Origin: JAXDLK01 sp034666665
Lineage (GTDB): Bacteria > Desulfobacterota > Binatia > JACPRU01
NCBI GenBank assembly: GCA_034666665.1
Contig: JAXDLK010000047.1
Location: forward strand, 1-12,534
Reading direction: 5' to 3'
DNA: 12,534 bases
The first letter of the stretch is position 1; each line of letters begins with the position of its first letter. A program made the translations under genes and the position numbers. Below the pieces are notes generated by a model that saw only the letters and a list, made by a program, of their open reading frames with translations, made no database searches and had not been told where the DNA came from. Below are positions 1-7,091 of this stretch, piece by piece.

Positions 1-5
1 GGCTC

Positions 6-299
6 CTAGGAAGTCGCTGCCGGATTGATCGTCTTCTTCAGGACCTGGCTCGGCTTGAACGAGAGCACGCGCCGGCCGGTGATCACGATCTCGTTGCCGG
101 TCTGCGGATTGCGGCCCTTCCGCGGGCGCTTGTCGTGGACGATGAAGTTCCCGAAGCCGGAGATCTTGACCTTCTGTCCCCGCTCGAGATGGCCCTTGAT
201 GATCTCGAAGATCGCCTCGACGACCTCGCTCGCCTCCTTCTTCGAAAAGCCGACCTTCTCGTAGATCCGCTCGACGATCTCCGCCTTCGTCATCGCCAT
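6..299 (-). CDS. ihfA: Integration host factor subunit alpha
   Basis: This 97-residue protein of the HU/IHF family is predicted to bend DNA as a heterodimer with IHF-beta, helping recombination, replication and sigma-54 promoter activation. It shows the family core: an N-terminal helical dimerisation region (about residues 3-42), the SGFGNF strand motif (47-52), and the beta-arm with GRNPQTG (62-68), whose Pro65 should intercalate into DNA. Length and position directly after pheT favour IHF-alpha over HU, as in the classic pheST-ihfA arrangement. The ATG at 299 is preceded by GGAG with 7 nt spacing; a second ATG two codons later is possible but worse spaced. The gap to pheT is 34 nt, so it is probably the last visible gene of the operon. 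Whatever lies downstream is outside the window. Confidence 0.93.
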   Translation of the reverse strand: MAMTKAEIVERIYEKVGFSKKEASEVVEAIFEIIKGHLERGQKVKISGFGNFIVHDKRPRKGRNPQTGNEIVITGRRVLSFKPSQVLKKTINPAATS

Positions 300-333
300 C
301 GTCGGTCTCCGGCCTAGCGCCCGTCCACGGCGA

Positions 334-2736
334 TCAGGCCCGGGGCTCGACGCCGAGCCCGCTCACCAGCGTCTCCGTCAGCCGCCGGTGGAGCGCGTTC
401 ACCTCGTCGTCGGTCAGCGTCCGGTCGCCGGCACGGTACGCGATGGAGTACGCGAGGCTCTTCTTCCCCGAGGCGATCGGCGCGCCACGGTACACGTCGA
501 ACAGTTCGACGCTCTCGACGAGCAGCTCGGGATGTGCCGCGATCATGTCGAGAACTCCCTGGGCCTGGAAGCTTTCCTCGGCGACGACTGCCAGATCTCG
601 GACGACCAGGGGATATCTGGTCAACGGCCGGAAGGCGACCGGCGGCAGAGCATAGGAAGCGAGTTTTTCGAAGTCAACTTCGAAGGCCCACACCGGCCGC
701 TCGAGGTCCGTCGCCGCCTGAACGTCCGGATGGAGTGCGCCGACGTGTCCCAAGCGATCGCCGGCACGGACCACGGAGGCCGATTTTCCCGGATGCAGGA
801 AGGGCGGGATCGTCTCCGCCGTCCAGCGCACATCGGAAAGACGCAGGCCCTCGAAGAGTCTCTCGAGAACGCCTTTGGCATCCTCGAAGCTCTCCTCGCG
901 CGGATCCTCCCCGACTCCCGCCGCGGGTGCGCGGCCGTAGAGGACACCACCGATCACGCGACGCTCTTCGCATTCCGGCTGTCCCGTCGTCCAGAAGACG
1001 CGACCGACCTCGAACGCCCGCACCGAGCCCTCCCCCTGCCGCACGTTGTGCTGCAAGGCGACCATCAGACCGGAGAGCACGCTCAGCGGAAGCTCCGAGG
1101 CTTCACTGGACATCGGGTTGACGATCGCGACGGGCCCGCAGCCGGGCGGCGCGAGGCCGCGGATCCTCCGGTTCCAGTCCGAAGACGTGAACCGTTGATT
1201 GATCATCTCGATGGCGCCGGCGCCGACGAGAAGCTCGCGCACGCGGCGGAGAAGGAGCCGGAGTCCGGAATCGACTGGGGCGCGAAGCGCCGCACGTGGC
1301 AGCGTCTCCGCGATGGCGCCGTAGCCATACAGGCGCGCAACCTCCTCCACGAAGTCGGCTTCCCGCGCGAGATCGCCGCGGTAGGAGGGCGGCGTGCACG
1401 CGAAGACGCCGCGTCCGCCGGTCGCGACGCGCACGTTCAGGCGCCGGAGCGAGTGCGCGATCTCCCCGGGCGCGAGCCCCGTCCCGAGCAGCGCGTTCAC
1501 GCGCGTCGCCCGCACGGACACCTCGACCGGACGCCACGGCTCCGGATAGACGTCCACGTGCCCCGCGAGCACGCGTCCACCGGCGAGGCGGGCGAAGAGC
1601 TCGGCCGCGCGATCGGCCGCGGAGGGGACGCCCTCGACGTCGACCGAGCGCTCGAAACGGTACGACGCCTCGCTGCGGAGCCCGAGACGCCGCGACGTGC
1701 GCCGGACGGCGGCAGGAAGGAAGTGCGCGGCCTCGAGCAGCACGTCCCGCGTGGCGTCGCCGACGGCCGAGTCCGCGCCGCCCATGACGCCGGCGAGAGC
1801 GACGGGGCGCTCGGCGTCGGCGATCACCAGATCGTCGGGGTCGAGAGCGTGCTCGACTCCATCGAGCGTGCGGATCGTCCGGTCCGCACCGGCGCGCCGA
1901 ACGACGAGGCGCGCGCCGCTCACGCGGTCGAGGTCGAACGCGTGCAGCGGCTGCCCGCGCTCGAGCATCACGTAGTTGGTGACGTCGACGACGTTGTTGA
2001 TCGATCTCACCCCGAGCGCCTCGAGACGGAGCCGCATCCATCGCGGCGAACCCGCCACGCGGATGCCGGCGATCACGCGCGCGACGTAGCGACGGCAGAG
2101 GTCGGGCGCCTCGATCGCGACCGCGATGCGGTCGCCGGTCGGAGGCGCGGTTTCCGCCAGCCGCGCACGCTTCGGACGCAGCCGCGTTCCGGTGATCGCC
2201 GCGATCTCGCGCGCGATGCCGAGGATGCTCAGGCAGTCGCCGCGATTCGGCGTCACGTCGACGTCGAGCACGGTGTCGGCGGTGCCGAGCACGTCGGCGA
2301 GGTCGCTGCCGGCCGGCGCATCGGGCGCGAGCCGCATCACGGTGGATGCTACCTCGGAGAGGCCGATCTCCTTCTCCGAGAGCACCGCGCCCTCGGAAGT
2401 GACGCCACGGATCTCCACTGCCTCGACCGCCGAGCCGTCCGCCAATCTTGCTCCGGGGAAGGCGAGCGGCACGCGCTGGCCTACCGCGAGCCCCGGCGCC
2501 CCCGAGATCACGCGCAGCCGCCCGCGCGACGCCGCGTCGATCGTGCAGAGGCTCAGGCGATCGGCGTTCGGATGCGGTTCGAGGGCGACGATCTCTCCGG
2601 CGACGATGCCGGAAAACGTGCCGTGCCGTTCGATGGCATCGACGGGCAGGCCCGCCATCGTCAGGCGCTCCACGAGTTCCTCGGGAGAGAGCTCCACTGC
2701 GACGAGCTCCTCGAGCCAGCCGAGCGAGACCTTCAA
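334..2736 (-). CDS. pheT: Phenylalanyl-tRNA synthetase beta subunit
   Basis: Large subunit of the alpha2-beta2 enzyme that charges tRNA-Phe; it carries the editing and tRNA-binding domains. The 800 residues match the usual family length. Visible parts, in order: N-terminal start KVSLGWL; an EMAP/OB-type tRNA-binding domain (about 40-150, with PHPNADRL at 55-62); the B3/B4 editing domain with GQPLHAFD (261-268) and SRRLGLRSEASYRFER (348-363); B5 and catalytic-like domains (about 400-690); and a C-terminal FDX-ACB anticodon-binding domain (about 703-797, with RYPLVVRDLAVV). The reading frame stays open well upstream to 3222, but that stretch overlaps pheS in another frame and has no family similarity. 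I place the start at TTG 2736, which overlaps the pheS stop (TTGA), so translational coupling to pheS is likely. The editing Thr known from E. coli is Ser355 here, a conservative change. Confidence 0.96.
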   Translation of the reverse strand: MKVSLGWLEELVAVELSPEELVERLTMAGLPVDAIERHGTFSGIVAGEIVALEPHPNADRLSLCTIDAASRGRLRVISGAPGLAVGQRVPLAFPGARLADGSAVEAVEIRGVTSEGAVLSEKEIGLSEVASTVMRLAPDAPAGSDLADVLGTADTVLDVDVTPNRGDCLSILGIAREIAAITGTRLRPKRARLAETAPPTGDRIAVAIEAPDLCRRYVARVIAGIRVAGSPRWMRLRLEALGVRSINNVVDVTNYVMLERGQPLHAFDLDRVSGARLVVRRAGADRTIRTLDGVEHALDPDDLVIADAERPVALAGVMGGADSAVGDATRDVLLEAAHFLPAAVRRTSRRLGLRSEASYRFERSVDVEGVPSAADRAAELFARLAGGRVLAGHVDVYPEPWRPVEVSVRATRVNALLGTGLAPGEIAHSLRRLNVRVATGGRGVFACTPPSYRGDLAREADFVEEVARLYGYGAIAETLPRAALRAPVDSGLRLLLRRVRELLVGAGAIEMINQRFTSSDWNRRIRGLAPPGCGPVAIVNPMSSEASELPLSVLSGLMVALQHNVRQGEGSVRAFEVGRVFWTTGQPECEERRVIGGVLYGRAPAAGVGEDPREESFEDAKGVLERLFEGLRLSDVRWTAETIPPFLHPGKSASVVRAGDRLGHVGALHPDVQAATDLERPVWAFEVDFEKLASYALPPVAFRPLTRYPLVVRDLAVVAEESFQAQGVLDMIAAHPELLVESVELFDVYRGAPIASGKKSLAYSIAYRAGDRTLTDDEVNALHRRLTETLVSGLGVEPRA

Positions 2737-3767
2737 AGCTGCCTCAGGAAGCGCAGATCGTTTTCCCAGAGCAGCCGGATGTCGCCGATCCCGAGCTTCA
2801 GCATGGCGACCCGCTCGATCCCCATGCCAAAGGCGAATCCGGAGTACCGCTCGGAATCGGTACCGACGAAACGGAAGACTTCCGGATCGATCATCCCCGA
2901 GCCGAGGATCTCGAGCCATCCGGAGGTCTTGCAGACACGGCATGGGCCTCCGTCGCGAAATCCGGAGCCGCCGCACAGGACACAGCTGATGTCGACCTCG
3001 GCACTCGGCTCCGTGAACGGGAAGAAGCTCGGCCGGAAGCGCAGCCGCGTCTCCGCTCCGAACATCCGGCGGCAGAACTCGCCGAGCACGCCCTTGAGAT
3101 CGCCGAACGTGACCCCCTCGTCGACGAGGAAGCCCTCCATCTGGTGGAACATCGGCGAGTGCGTGACGTCGTCGTCGCGGCGGTAGACGGCCCCCGGAGC
3201 GATCACCCGCAGCGGCGGGCACTGGCGCTCCATGACGCGGATCTGCACCGGCGACGTGTGAGTGCGCAGAAGGCGACCGCCGGCGACGAAGAAGGTGTCC
3301 TGCATGTCGCGTGCGGGGTGGTCCGCGGGCAGATTGAGCGCCTCGAAGTTGTGGTAGTCGTCTTCGACCTCCGGCCCCTCCTCCACCGAGAACCCCATGC
3401 CGCGGAAGATCTCGATCGCCTCCTCCATCACCTGGGCGAGGACGTGGAACCGGCCGAGGGGGATCCGTCGGCCCGGCATGGTGACGTCCAGCCGTTCCTC
3501 GGCGAGGCTCCGCGCCACGCGCTCCGCCTCGTGGCGCTCCCGCGCGTCGCGGAGCGCATCCTCGAGCGCTTGCTTGACGACGTTGGCGAGCTCCCCGGTG
3601 GCGCGCCGCTCCGCCTCGGGAAGTTCGCGCATGCCCCGCAGGATCGCGGTGAGCTCGCCCTTCTTGCCGAGGTACCGCAGCCGCACCGCCTCGACGTCAT
3701 CGGGTGCGCCGGAGCGCGAGAGCTCCGCCAGGGCGCGCTCGCGGATTCGTTCGAGCTCGGCTCGCAG
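2733..3767 (-). CDS. pheS: Phenylalanyl-tRNA synthetase alpha subunit (probable CTG start)
   Basis: Catalytic subunit of PheRS; it activates phenylalanine with ATP and aminoacylates tRNA-Phe together with PheT. Class II motifs are clear (numbering from CTG 3767, 344 residues): motif 1 region GFSVEEGPEVE (125-135), HTSPVQIR (170-177), motif 2 FRPSFFPFTEPSAEVD (244-259) and motif 3 GFAFGMGIERVAML (310-323). Four cysteines (262, 265, 276, 279) form a CxxC...CxxC pair between motifs 2 and 3. The first canonical start in frame is GTG 3686, but it lies in the conserved segment just before YLGKKG and would give only 317 residues without the N-terminal coiled-coil helix. The frame stays open upstream to the rplT stop with no ATG, GTG or TTG. 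CTG at 3767 has GGAG 6 nt upstream and restores the usual length. The gene is certain; the exact start is inferred. Confidence 0.9.
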   Translation of the reverse strand: MRAELERIRERALAELSRSGAPDDVEAVRLRYLGKKGELTAILRGMRELPEAERRATGELANVVKQALEDALRDARERHEAERVARSLAEERLDVTMPGRRIPLGRFHVLAQVMEEAIEIFRGMGFSVEEGPEVEDDYHNFEALNLPADHPARDMQDTFFVAGGRLLRTHTSPVQIRVMERQCPPLRVIAPGAVYRRDDDVTHSPMFHQMEGFLVDEGVTFGDLKGVLGEFCRRMFGAETRLRFRPSFFPFTEPSAEVDISCVLCGGSGFRDGGPCRVCKTSGWLEILGSGMIDPEVFRFVGTDSERYSGFAFGMGIERVAMLKLGIGDIRLLWENDLRFLRQL

Positions 3768-3773
3768 TGATCG

Positions 3774-3777
3774 CTCC
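3774..3777 (-). promoter_or_regulatory. Shine-Dalgarno GGAG supporting a CTG start of pheS
   Basis: GGAG on the minus strand ends 6 nt before CTG 3767. It is the best ribosome-binding signal in the 60-nt gap between rplT and pheS and decides the start chosen for pheS, since no ATG, GTG or TTG exists in frame upstream of GTG 3686. Confidence 0.6.
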
Positions 3778-3789
3778 GTCCGGCGCCTC

Positions 3790-3806
3790 GCCGCCGGCGC
3801 GGCGGC
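3790..3806 (-). other. GC-only hairpin between rplT and pheS
   Basis: A perfect 7-bp all-GC inverted repeat (GCCGCCG / CGGCGGC, 3-nt loop) sits between the rplT stop and the pheS ribosome-binding site. No T-run follows, so it is not an ordinary intrinsic terminator. It could stabilise the upstream mRNA end or tune pheS initiation. In a GC-rich genome it may also be chance. Confidence 0.4.
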
Positions 3807-3827
3807 AGCGTCGGTCTCGGACCGGCG

Positions 3828-4184
3828 TCAGGCGGCGAGCTTCGACCGGGCGATCGTCGCCATCTCGCGGAACGCCTGAGGGTCCTGGACCGCGAGCTCC
3901 GCGAGGATCTTTCGATCCACCGTGACGTTCGCCATGCGCAGTCCGGCGATCAGATCTCGGTAGGTGAGACCGTTCTGCCGTGCGGCGGCGTTGATCCGCA
4001 CGATCCAGAGACTGCGGAATTCACGCTTCTTCGCCTTGCGGTCGCGGTAGGCATACGTCAGCCCCTTCTCGACCGTCGAACGGGCCTGCTTGTAATTCTT
4101 GCGCCCGCCGACCGAGCCCTTGGCGAGCTTCAGGATCTTCTTGCGGCGGCTGCGCGCCTTGGTGCCACGTTTCGCTCTCGGCAT
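3828..4184 (-). CDS. rplT: 50S ribosomal protein L20
   Basis: L20 binds 23S rRNA early and is needed for large-subunit assembly. The 118-residue length is standard. The basic N-terminal extension starts MPRAKRG, followed by the KKILKLAKG and GRKNYKQARSTVEKGLTYAYRDRKAKKREFR region and the globular C-terminal domain with LWIVRINAAARQNGLTY and KILAELAVQDPQAF. The ATG at 4184 has GAGG about 5 nt upstream. It lies 18 nt after rpmI and 60 nt before pheS. In E. coli and B. subtilis L20 represses its own operon by binding the mRNA. I see no obvious copy of that operator: the infC-rpmI gap is only 10 nt. Confidence 0.97.
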   Translation of the reverse strand: MPRAKRGTKARSRRKKILKLAKGSVGGRKNYKQARSTVEKGLTYAYRDRKAKKREFRSLWIVRINAAARQNGLTYRDLIAGLRMANVTVDRKILAELAVQDPQAFREMATIARSKLAA

Positions 4185-4202
4185 CGTCCCCTCTTCCGAA
4201 CG

Positions 4203-4397
4203 TCAGTACGGGATCAGCTTCTTGACGTTCTTCTCGTCCGCCGCCGAGACCAGGGCGGTCCCCCGGAGGTGTCGTTTTCGCTTGCGCGACTTCGTCGTCA
4301 GGATGTGGCGGCGGAACGCCTTGCTTCGCTTCACCTTGCCGCCACCCGTCCGCTTGAAGCGCTTCGCCGCGCCCCGCTTCGTCTTCATCTTCGGCAT
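4203..4397 (-). CDS. rpmI: 50S ribosomal protein L35
   Basis: Small, very basic ribosomal protein of the large subunit, 64 residues, the usual size. The sequence begins MPKMKTKRGAAKRFK and continues through the conserved KAFRRHILTTKSRKRKRHLRG segment, which is diagnostic for L35. The ATG at 4397 lies 10 nt after the infC stop, and the stop codon TGA is part of the GAGGG sequence that should serve as ribosome-binding site, so translation is probably coupled to infC. The infC-rpmI-rplT order is conserved across bacteria and gives a single cotranscribed unit. Confidence 0.97.
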   Translation of the reverse strand: MPKMKTKRGAAKRFKRTGGGKVKRSKAFRRHILTTKSRKRKRHLRGTALVSAADEKNVKKLIPY

Positions 4398-4407
4398 CCG
4401 CAGTCCC

Positions 4408-4917
4408 TCACTTCGGTACCACCATCATCGACATGTTCCGCCCCTCGAGGCGCGGCTTGATCTCGACCGTGGCGATGTCCAGCAGCTTCTCGGTCACGAG
4501 ATCGAGCATCTCGCGCCCTTTCTCCGGATGCGTGATCTCCCGTCCCCGGAAAAAGACGGACACCTTAACGCGCATTCCTTCCCCAAGGAAGCGTCGGATG
4601 TGCTCGACCTTGAAATCGAGATCGTGATCGTCCGTCCGCGAGCCGAGCTTCACCTCCTTCAGCTGCACCCGCGTCGCCTTCTTTCGCGACTCCGCCTGCT
4701 TCTTCCGTTGCATGTAACGGAACTTGCCGTAATCCATGATGCGGCAGACCGGCGGGTTCGCGGTCGGCGCGACCTCGACGAGATCGAGCTCTCTCTGGGC
4801 GGCGATCTCGAGGGCGGCGCCGAGCGGCAAGACCTTCTGGTCGCCGTCGACGTCGATCAGACGGACCTCGCGGGCGCGGATCTGATGGTTGATGCGTGCG
4901 CTATCGCTTTTCGATAT
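4408..4917 (-). CDS. infC: Translation initiation factor IF-3 (probable ATA start)
   Basis: IF-3 binds the 30S subunit, prevents premature 50S joining and proofreads the start codon. From ATA 4917 the protein has 169 residues, the family norm. The N-terminal domain holds ARINHQIRAREVRLID (8-22), LPLGAALEIAAQRELDLVEVAP and PPVCRIMDYGKFRY; then come a lysine-rich linker (about 71-85) and the C-terminal domain with LKEVKLGSRTDDHD, KVSVFFRGREITHPEKG and a tail ending MSMMVVPK. The only canonical start in this frame is TTG 4830, which would delete the conserved N-terminal INHQIR segment. An in-frame TGA lies just upstream with no ATG/GTG/TTG after it. An AGGAGGT Shine-Dalgarno sits 5 nt before the ATA. 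Rare AUU-type starts are known for infC and let IF-3 repress its own synthesis, so the same control is expected here. Confidence 0.93.
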   Translation of the reverse strand: MSKSDSARINHQIRAREVRLIDVDGDQKVLPLGAALEIAAQRELDLVEVAPTANPPVCRIMDYGKFRYMQRKKQAESRKKATRVQLKEVKLGSRTDDHDLDFKVEHIRRFLGEGMRVKVSVFFRGREITHPEKGREMLDLVTEKLLDIATVEIKPRLEGRNMSMMVVPK

Positions 4918-4922
4918 GGGAC

Positions 4923-4929
4923 ACCTCCT
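4923..4929 (-). promoter_or_regulatory. Strong Shine-Dalgarno AGGAGGT of infC
   Basis: A near-perfect anti-16S complement lies 5 nt before the ATA at 4917. It fixes the infC start at a non-canonical codon. A strong ribosome-binding site paired with a codon that IF-3 discriminates against is the arrangement known for infC autoregulation. Confidence 0.8.
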
Positions 4930-4939
4930 GTGTCATTCC

Positions 4940-4965
4940 CGGCGGGAAACCTCCCTCCCCCGCCG
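4940..4965 (-). other. Hairpin between thrS and infC
   Basis: A perfect 7-bp inverted repeat CGGCGGG / CCCGCCG begins at the base after the thrS stop. The 12-nt loop reads GGAGGGAGGTTT, which itself resembles a ribosome-binding site, and the true infC Shine-Dalgarno follows about 10 nt after the stem. There is no T-run. It could separate thrS from infC translation, protect a processed 5' end, or act in regulation. The function is not determined by the sequence. Confidence 0.45.
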
Positions 4966-6909
4966 TCACGACCGACGGATGATCCGTCGGTTCTCCTCCT
5001 CGAGCACCTCGGCGAAGCGGTCGATCGGCATGGCCTCGAGCTGGGCACCGGTGCGGCTCCGCGGCGCCACCGTGCCCGCCGTCGCCTCGCGGTCGCCGAT
5101 CACCAGCATGTAGGGGATCTTCTCGAGCTGCGCCTGGCGGATCTTGTAGCCGAGCTTCTCGCTCCGGGCGTCGAGCTCGGCGCGAAACCCGCGCGCGCGC
5201 AGCGCCGAGGCGATCTCCGAGGCGTACGCCTCCTGACGCTCTGTGACGTTCAGCACGCGGACCTGAACGGGAGCGAGCCAGAGTGGAAACGCCCCGGCGG
5301 TGTGCTCGATCAGGATTCCGAGGAAGCGCTCGATCGAGCCGAGCAGCGCCCGGTGGATCATCACCGGTCGCTCCTCGGTACCCGCGGCCGACACGTACCC
5401 GAGATCGAAACGCTCGGGCATCGCGTAGTCGAGCTGCACGGTCGTGAGCTGCCACTCGCGGCGGAGCGCATCGCGAAAGACGAAGTCGATCTTCGGCCCG
5501 TAGAAAGCGCCGTCGCCCGGGTTCACCTCGTAGGCGAGACCATTCGCCTCGAGCGCGCGCGCGAGATCGCCTTCGGCACGATCCCACATCGCGTCGCTGC
5601 CCATCCGGCGCTCCGGCCGCGTGGAGAGAAACACGCGGATGTCCTCGAAGCCGAACGTGGTGTGGACGGCGCGCGCCATCTGCAGCACCGCCGAGATCTC
5701 GCTCTCCACCTGGTCGGGCGTGCAGAAGACGTGCGCATCGTCCTGAGAGAAGGTGCGCACGCGCGTCAGCCCGTGGAGCACACCGGACTTCTCGTACCGG
5801 TGGAGCTTCGAGAAGTCGGCGTACCGCAGCGGTAGATCCCGGTAGGAGCGCTTTGCCGCTGCATATACGAAGGTGTGCCCGGGGCAGTTCATCGGCTTCA
5901 CGCCGAACACGCGCTCGTCGATCTCCACGAAGAAGAGATTCTCGCGGAAGTTGTCGTAGTGGCCCGACCGCTTCCAGAGCTCGACGTCGCAGATCTGCGG
6001 CGTGATGATCTCGTCGTAGCCGTATTCCCGGTAGAGGTCGCGGATGAACTCGATCAGGCGGTTGTAGAGGAACGCGCCCTTCGGGTGGAAGAAGGGGCTT
6101 CCCGGAGCGATCGCATGGAAGCTGAAGAGGTCGAGCTCGCGGCCGAGGCGGCGGTGATCACGCTTCTTCGCCTCCTCGAGCAGGGCCAGGTGCTTCTCGA
6201 GGTCGTCGCGCGTCGCCCAGGCGGTCCCGTAGATCCGCTGGAGCTGCGCGTTTCGCTCGTCGCCGCGCCAGTACGCCCCGGCGACGCTGGTGAGCTTGAA
6301 GACGCCGAGCTTTCCCGTCGACGGAACGTGAGGCCCGCGGCAGAGGTCCGTCCACTCGCCCTGCCGGTAGAGGGACACCACGTCGTCGGGGATCCCTTCG
6401 ATGATCTCCACCTTGTACGACTCGCCGATCCCCGCGAACAGCTTCTTCGCTTCCTCACGGGTGAGCTCGATCCGCGACACCGGGAGGTCGCGCGCGACGA
6501 TGTCACGCATCCGTTCGTCGATCGCCGCGAGGTCTTCGGGCGTGAACGGCTCCGCGCGAACGAAGTCGTAGTAGAAGCCGTTCTCGATCGTCGGTCCGAT
6601 CGTCACCTGGGTCCCGGGGAAGAGCTCCTGGACGGCCTGCGCCATGAGGTGCGCGGTCGAATGACGGATCACGTCGAGCCCGTCGTCGGAATCCGGAAGC
6701 ACGGGCTCGACGACGGCGTCGTCGCCGAGGACGAAGGAGAGATCGACCCGTCGGCCCCCGATGCGAGCGGCGATCGCTCGGTCGGCCACGGCGGGATCCA
6801 GGAGAGCGAGCGCTTCTCCGACGGTGGTGCCCGGCTTCACGTGGACCGCCTCTCCACCGCGGCTCGGAGACACACGAATCTCCGCCGGTGCCGTCGCTTC
6901 GACCCTCAT
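4966..6909 (-). CDS. thrS: Threonyl-tRNA synthetase
   Basis: Class II synthetase that charges tRNA-Thr and hydrolyses mischarged Ser-tRNA-Thr. The 647 residues cover all expected domains. An N-terminal TGS domain (about 1-72) is followed by the editing domain with HSTAH (His83, His87) and CRGPH (Cys190, His194). The catalytic core has the zinc ligands Cys342 (PMNCPGH), His393 (DDAHVFC) and His519, with the same spacing (51 and 126) as Cys334, His385 and His511 of the E. coli enzyme. The C-terminal anticodon-binding domain (about 545-645) carries LGYKIRQAQLEKIPYMLVIGD. The ATG at 6909 is the first canonical start after an in-frame stop, but no good Shine-Dalgarno is visible. It follows tRNA-Val by 72 nt. 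No T-box leader or tRNA-mimicking operator is recognisable in this short gap. Confidence 0.97.
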   Translation of the reverse strand: MRVEATAPAEIRVSPSRGGEAVHVKPGTTVGEALALLDPAVADRAIAARIGGRRVDLSFVLGDDAVVEPVLPDSDDGLDVIRHSTAHLMAQAVQELFPGTQVTIGPTIENGFYYDFVRAEPFTPEDLAAIDERMRDIVARDLPVSRIELTREEAKKLFAGIGESYKVEIIEGIPDDVVSLYRQGEWTDLCRGPHVPSTGKLGVFKLTSVAGAYWRGDERNAQLQRIYGTAWATRDDLEKHLALLEEAKKRDHRRLGRELDLFSFHAIAPGSPFFHPKGAFLYNRLIEFIRDLYREYGYDEIITPQICDVELWKRSGHYDNFRENLFFVEIDERVFGVKPMNCPGHTFVYAAAKRSYRDLPLRYADFSKLHRYEKSGVLHGLTRVRTFSQDDAHVFCTPDQVESEISAVLQMARAVHTTFGFEDIRVFLSTRPERRMGSDAMWDRAEGDLARALEANGLAYEVNPGDGAFYGPKIDFVFRDALRREWQLTTVQLDYAMPERFDLGYVSAAGTEERPVMIHRALLGSIERFLGILIEHTAGAFPLWLAPVQVRVLNVTERQEAYASEIASALRARGFRAELDARSEKLGYKIRQAQLEKIPYMLVIGDREATAGTVAPRSRTGAQLEAMPIDRFAEVLEEENRRIIRRS

Positions 6910-6981
6910 GCGCGGACGCGAACGGCCATCAGCTGAGAGGATCGGTCGGATCGCCCGGGAGGAGATCCGCGCGTAGCATCA

Positions 6982-7056
6982 TGGTAGGCACGGGCGGGAT
7001 TGAACCGCCGACCTCTTCCGTGTCAAGGAAGCGCTCTCCCACTGAGCTACGTGCCT
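6982..7056 (-). tRNA. tRNA-Val (anticodon GAC)
   Basis: A complete cloverleaf of 75 nt including an encoded CCA. The acceptor stem AGGCACG pairs fully with CGTGCCT. The D arm is GCTC-AGTGGGA-GAGC, the anticodon stem CTTCC/GGAAG encloses the loop TTGACAC with anticodon GAC (valine, codons GTC/GTT), the variable loop is AGGTC, and the T arm is GGCGG-TTCAATC-CCGCC. The discriminator is A followed directly by CCA. It lies 72 nt upstream of thrS on the same strand with no terminator between, so it is probably cotranscribed and released by processing. Confidence 0.96.
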
Positions 7057-7091
7057 ATGAGGCCTCCACAAGGGCTTCGATCGAACGGCGG

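Noticed and set aside
388..3186. A very long plus-strand open frame (932 codons) opposite pheT and pheS
   Set aside because: It is antisense to two clearly identified genes, rich in Arg, and has no recognisable domain. Long antisense frames are expected in GC-rich coding DNA.
2737..3222. N-terminal extension of pheT up to 3222
   Set aside because: It overlaps pheS entirely in another frame and encodes Arg-rich non-homologous sequence; PheT begins at KVSLGWL.
3768..3827. pheM-type leader peptide and attenuator before pheS
   Set aside because: The gap has no Phe-codon-rich mini-ORF and the hairpin lacks a T-run.
4099..5835. Plus-strand open frame of 578 codons opposite thrS, infC, rpmI and rplT
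   Set aside because: It spans four known genes and their gaps in antisense, with no family similarity and no ribosome-binding site.
6910..6981. T-box or tRNA-like leader controlling thrS
   Set aside because: The gap is only 72 nt and contains no T-box sequence, specifier stem or terminator.
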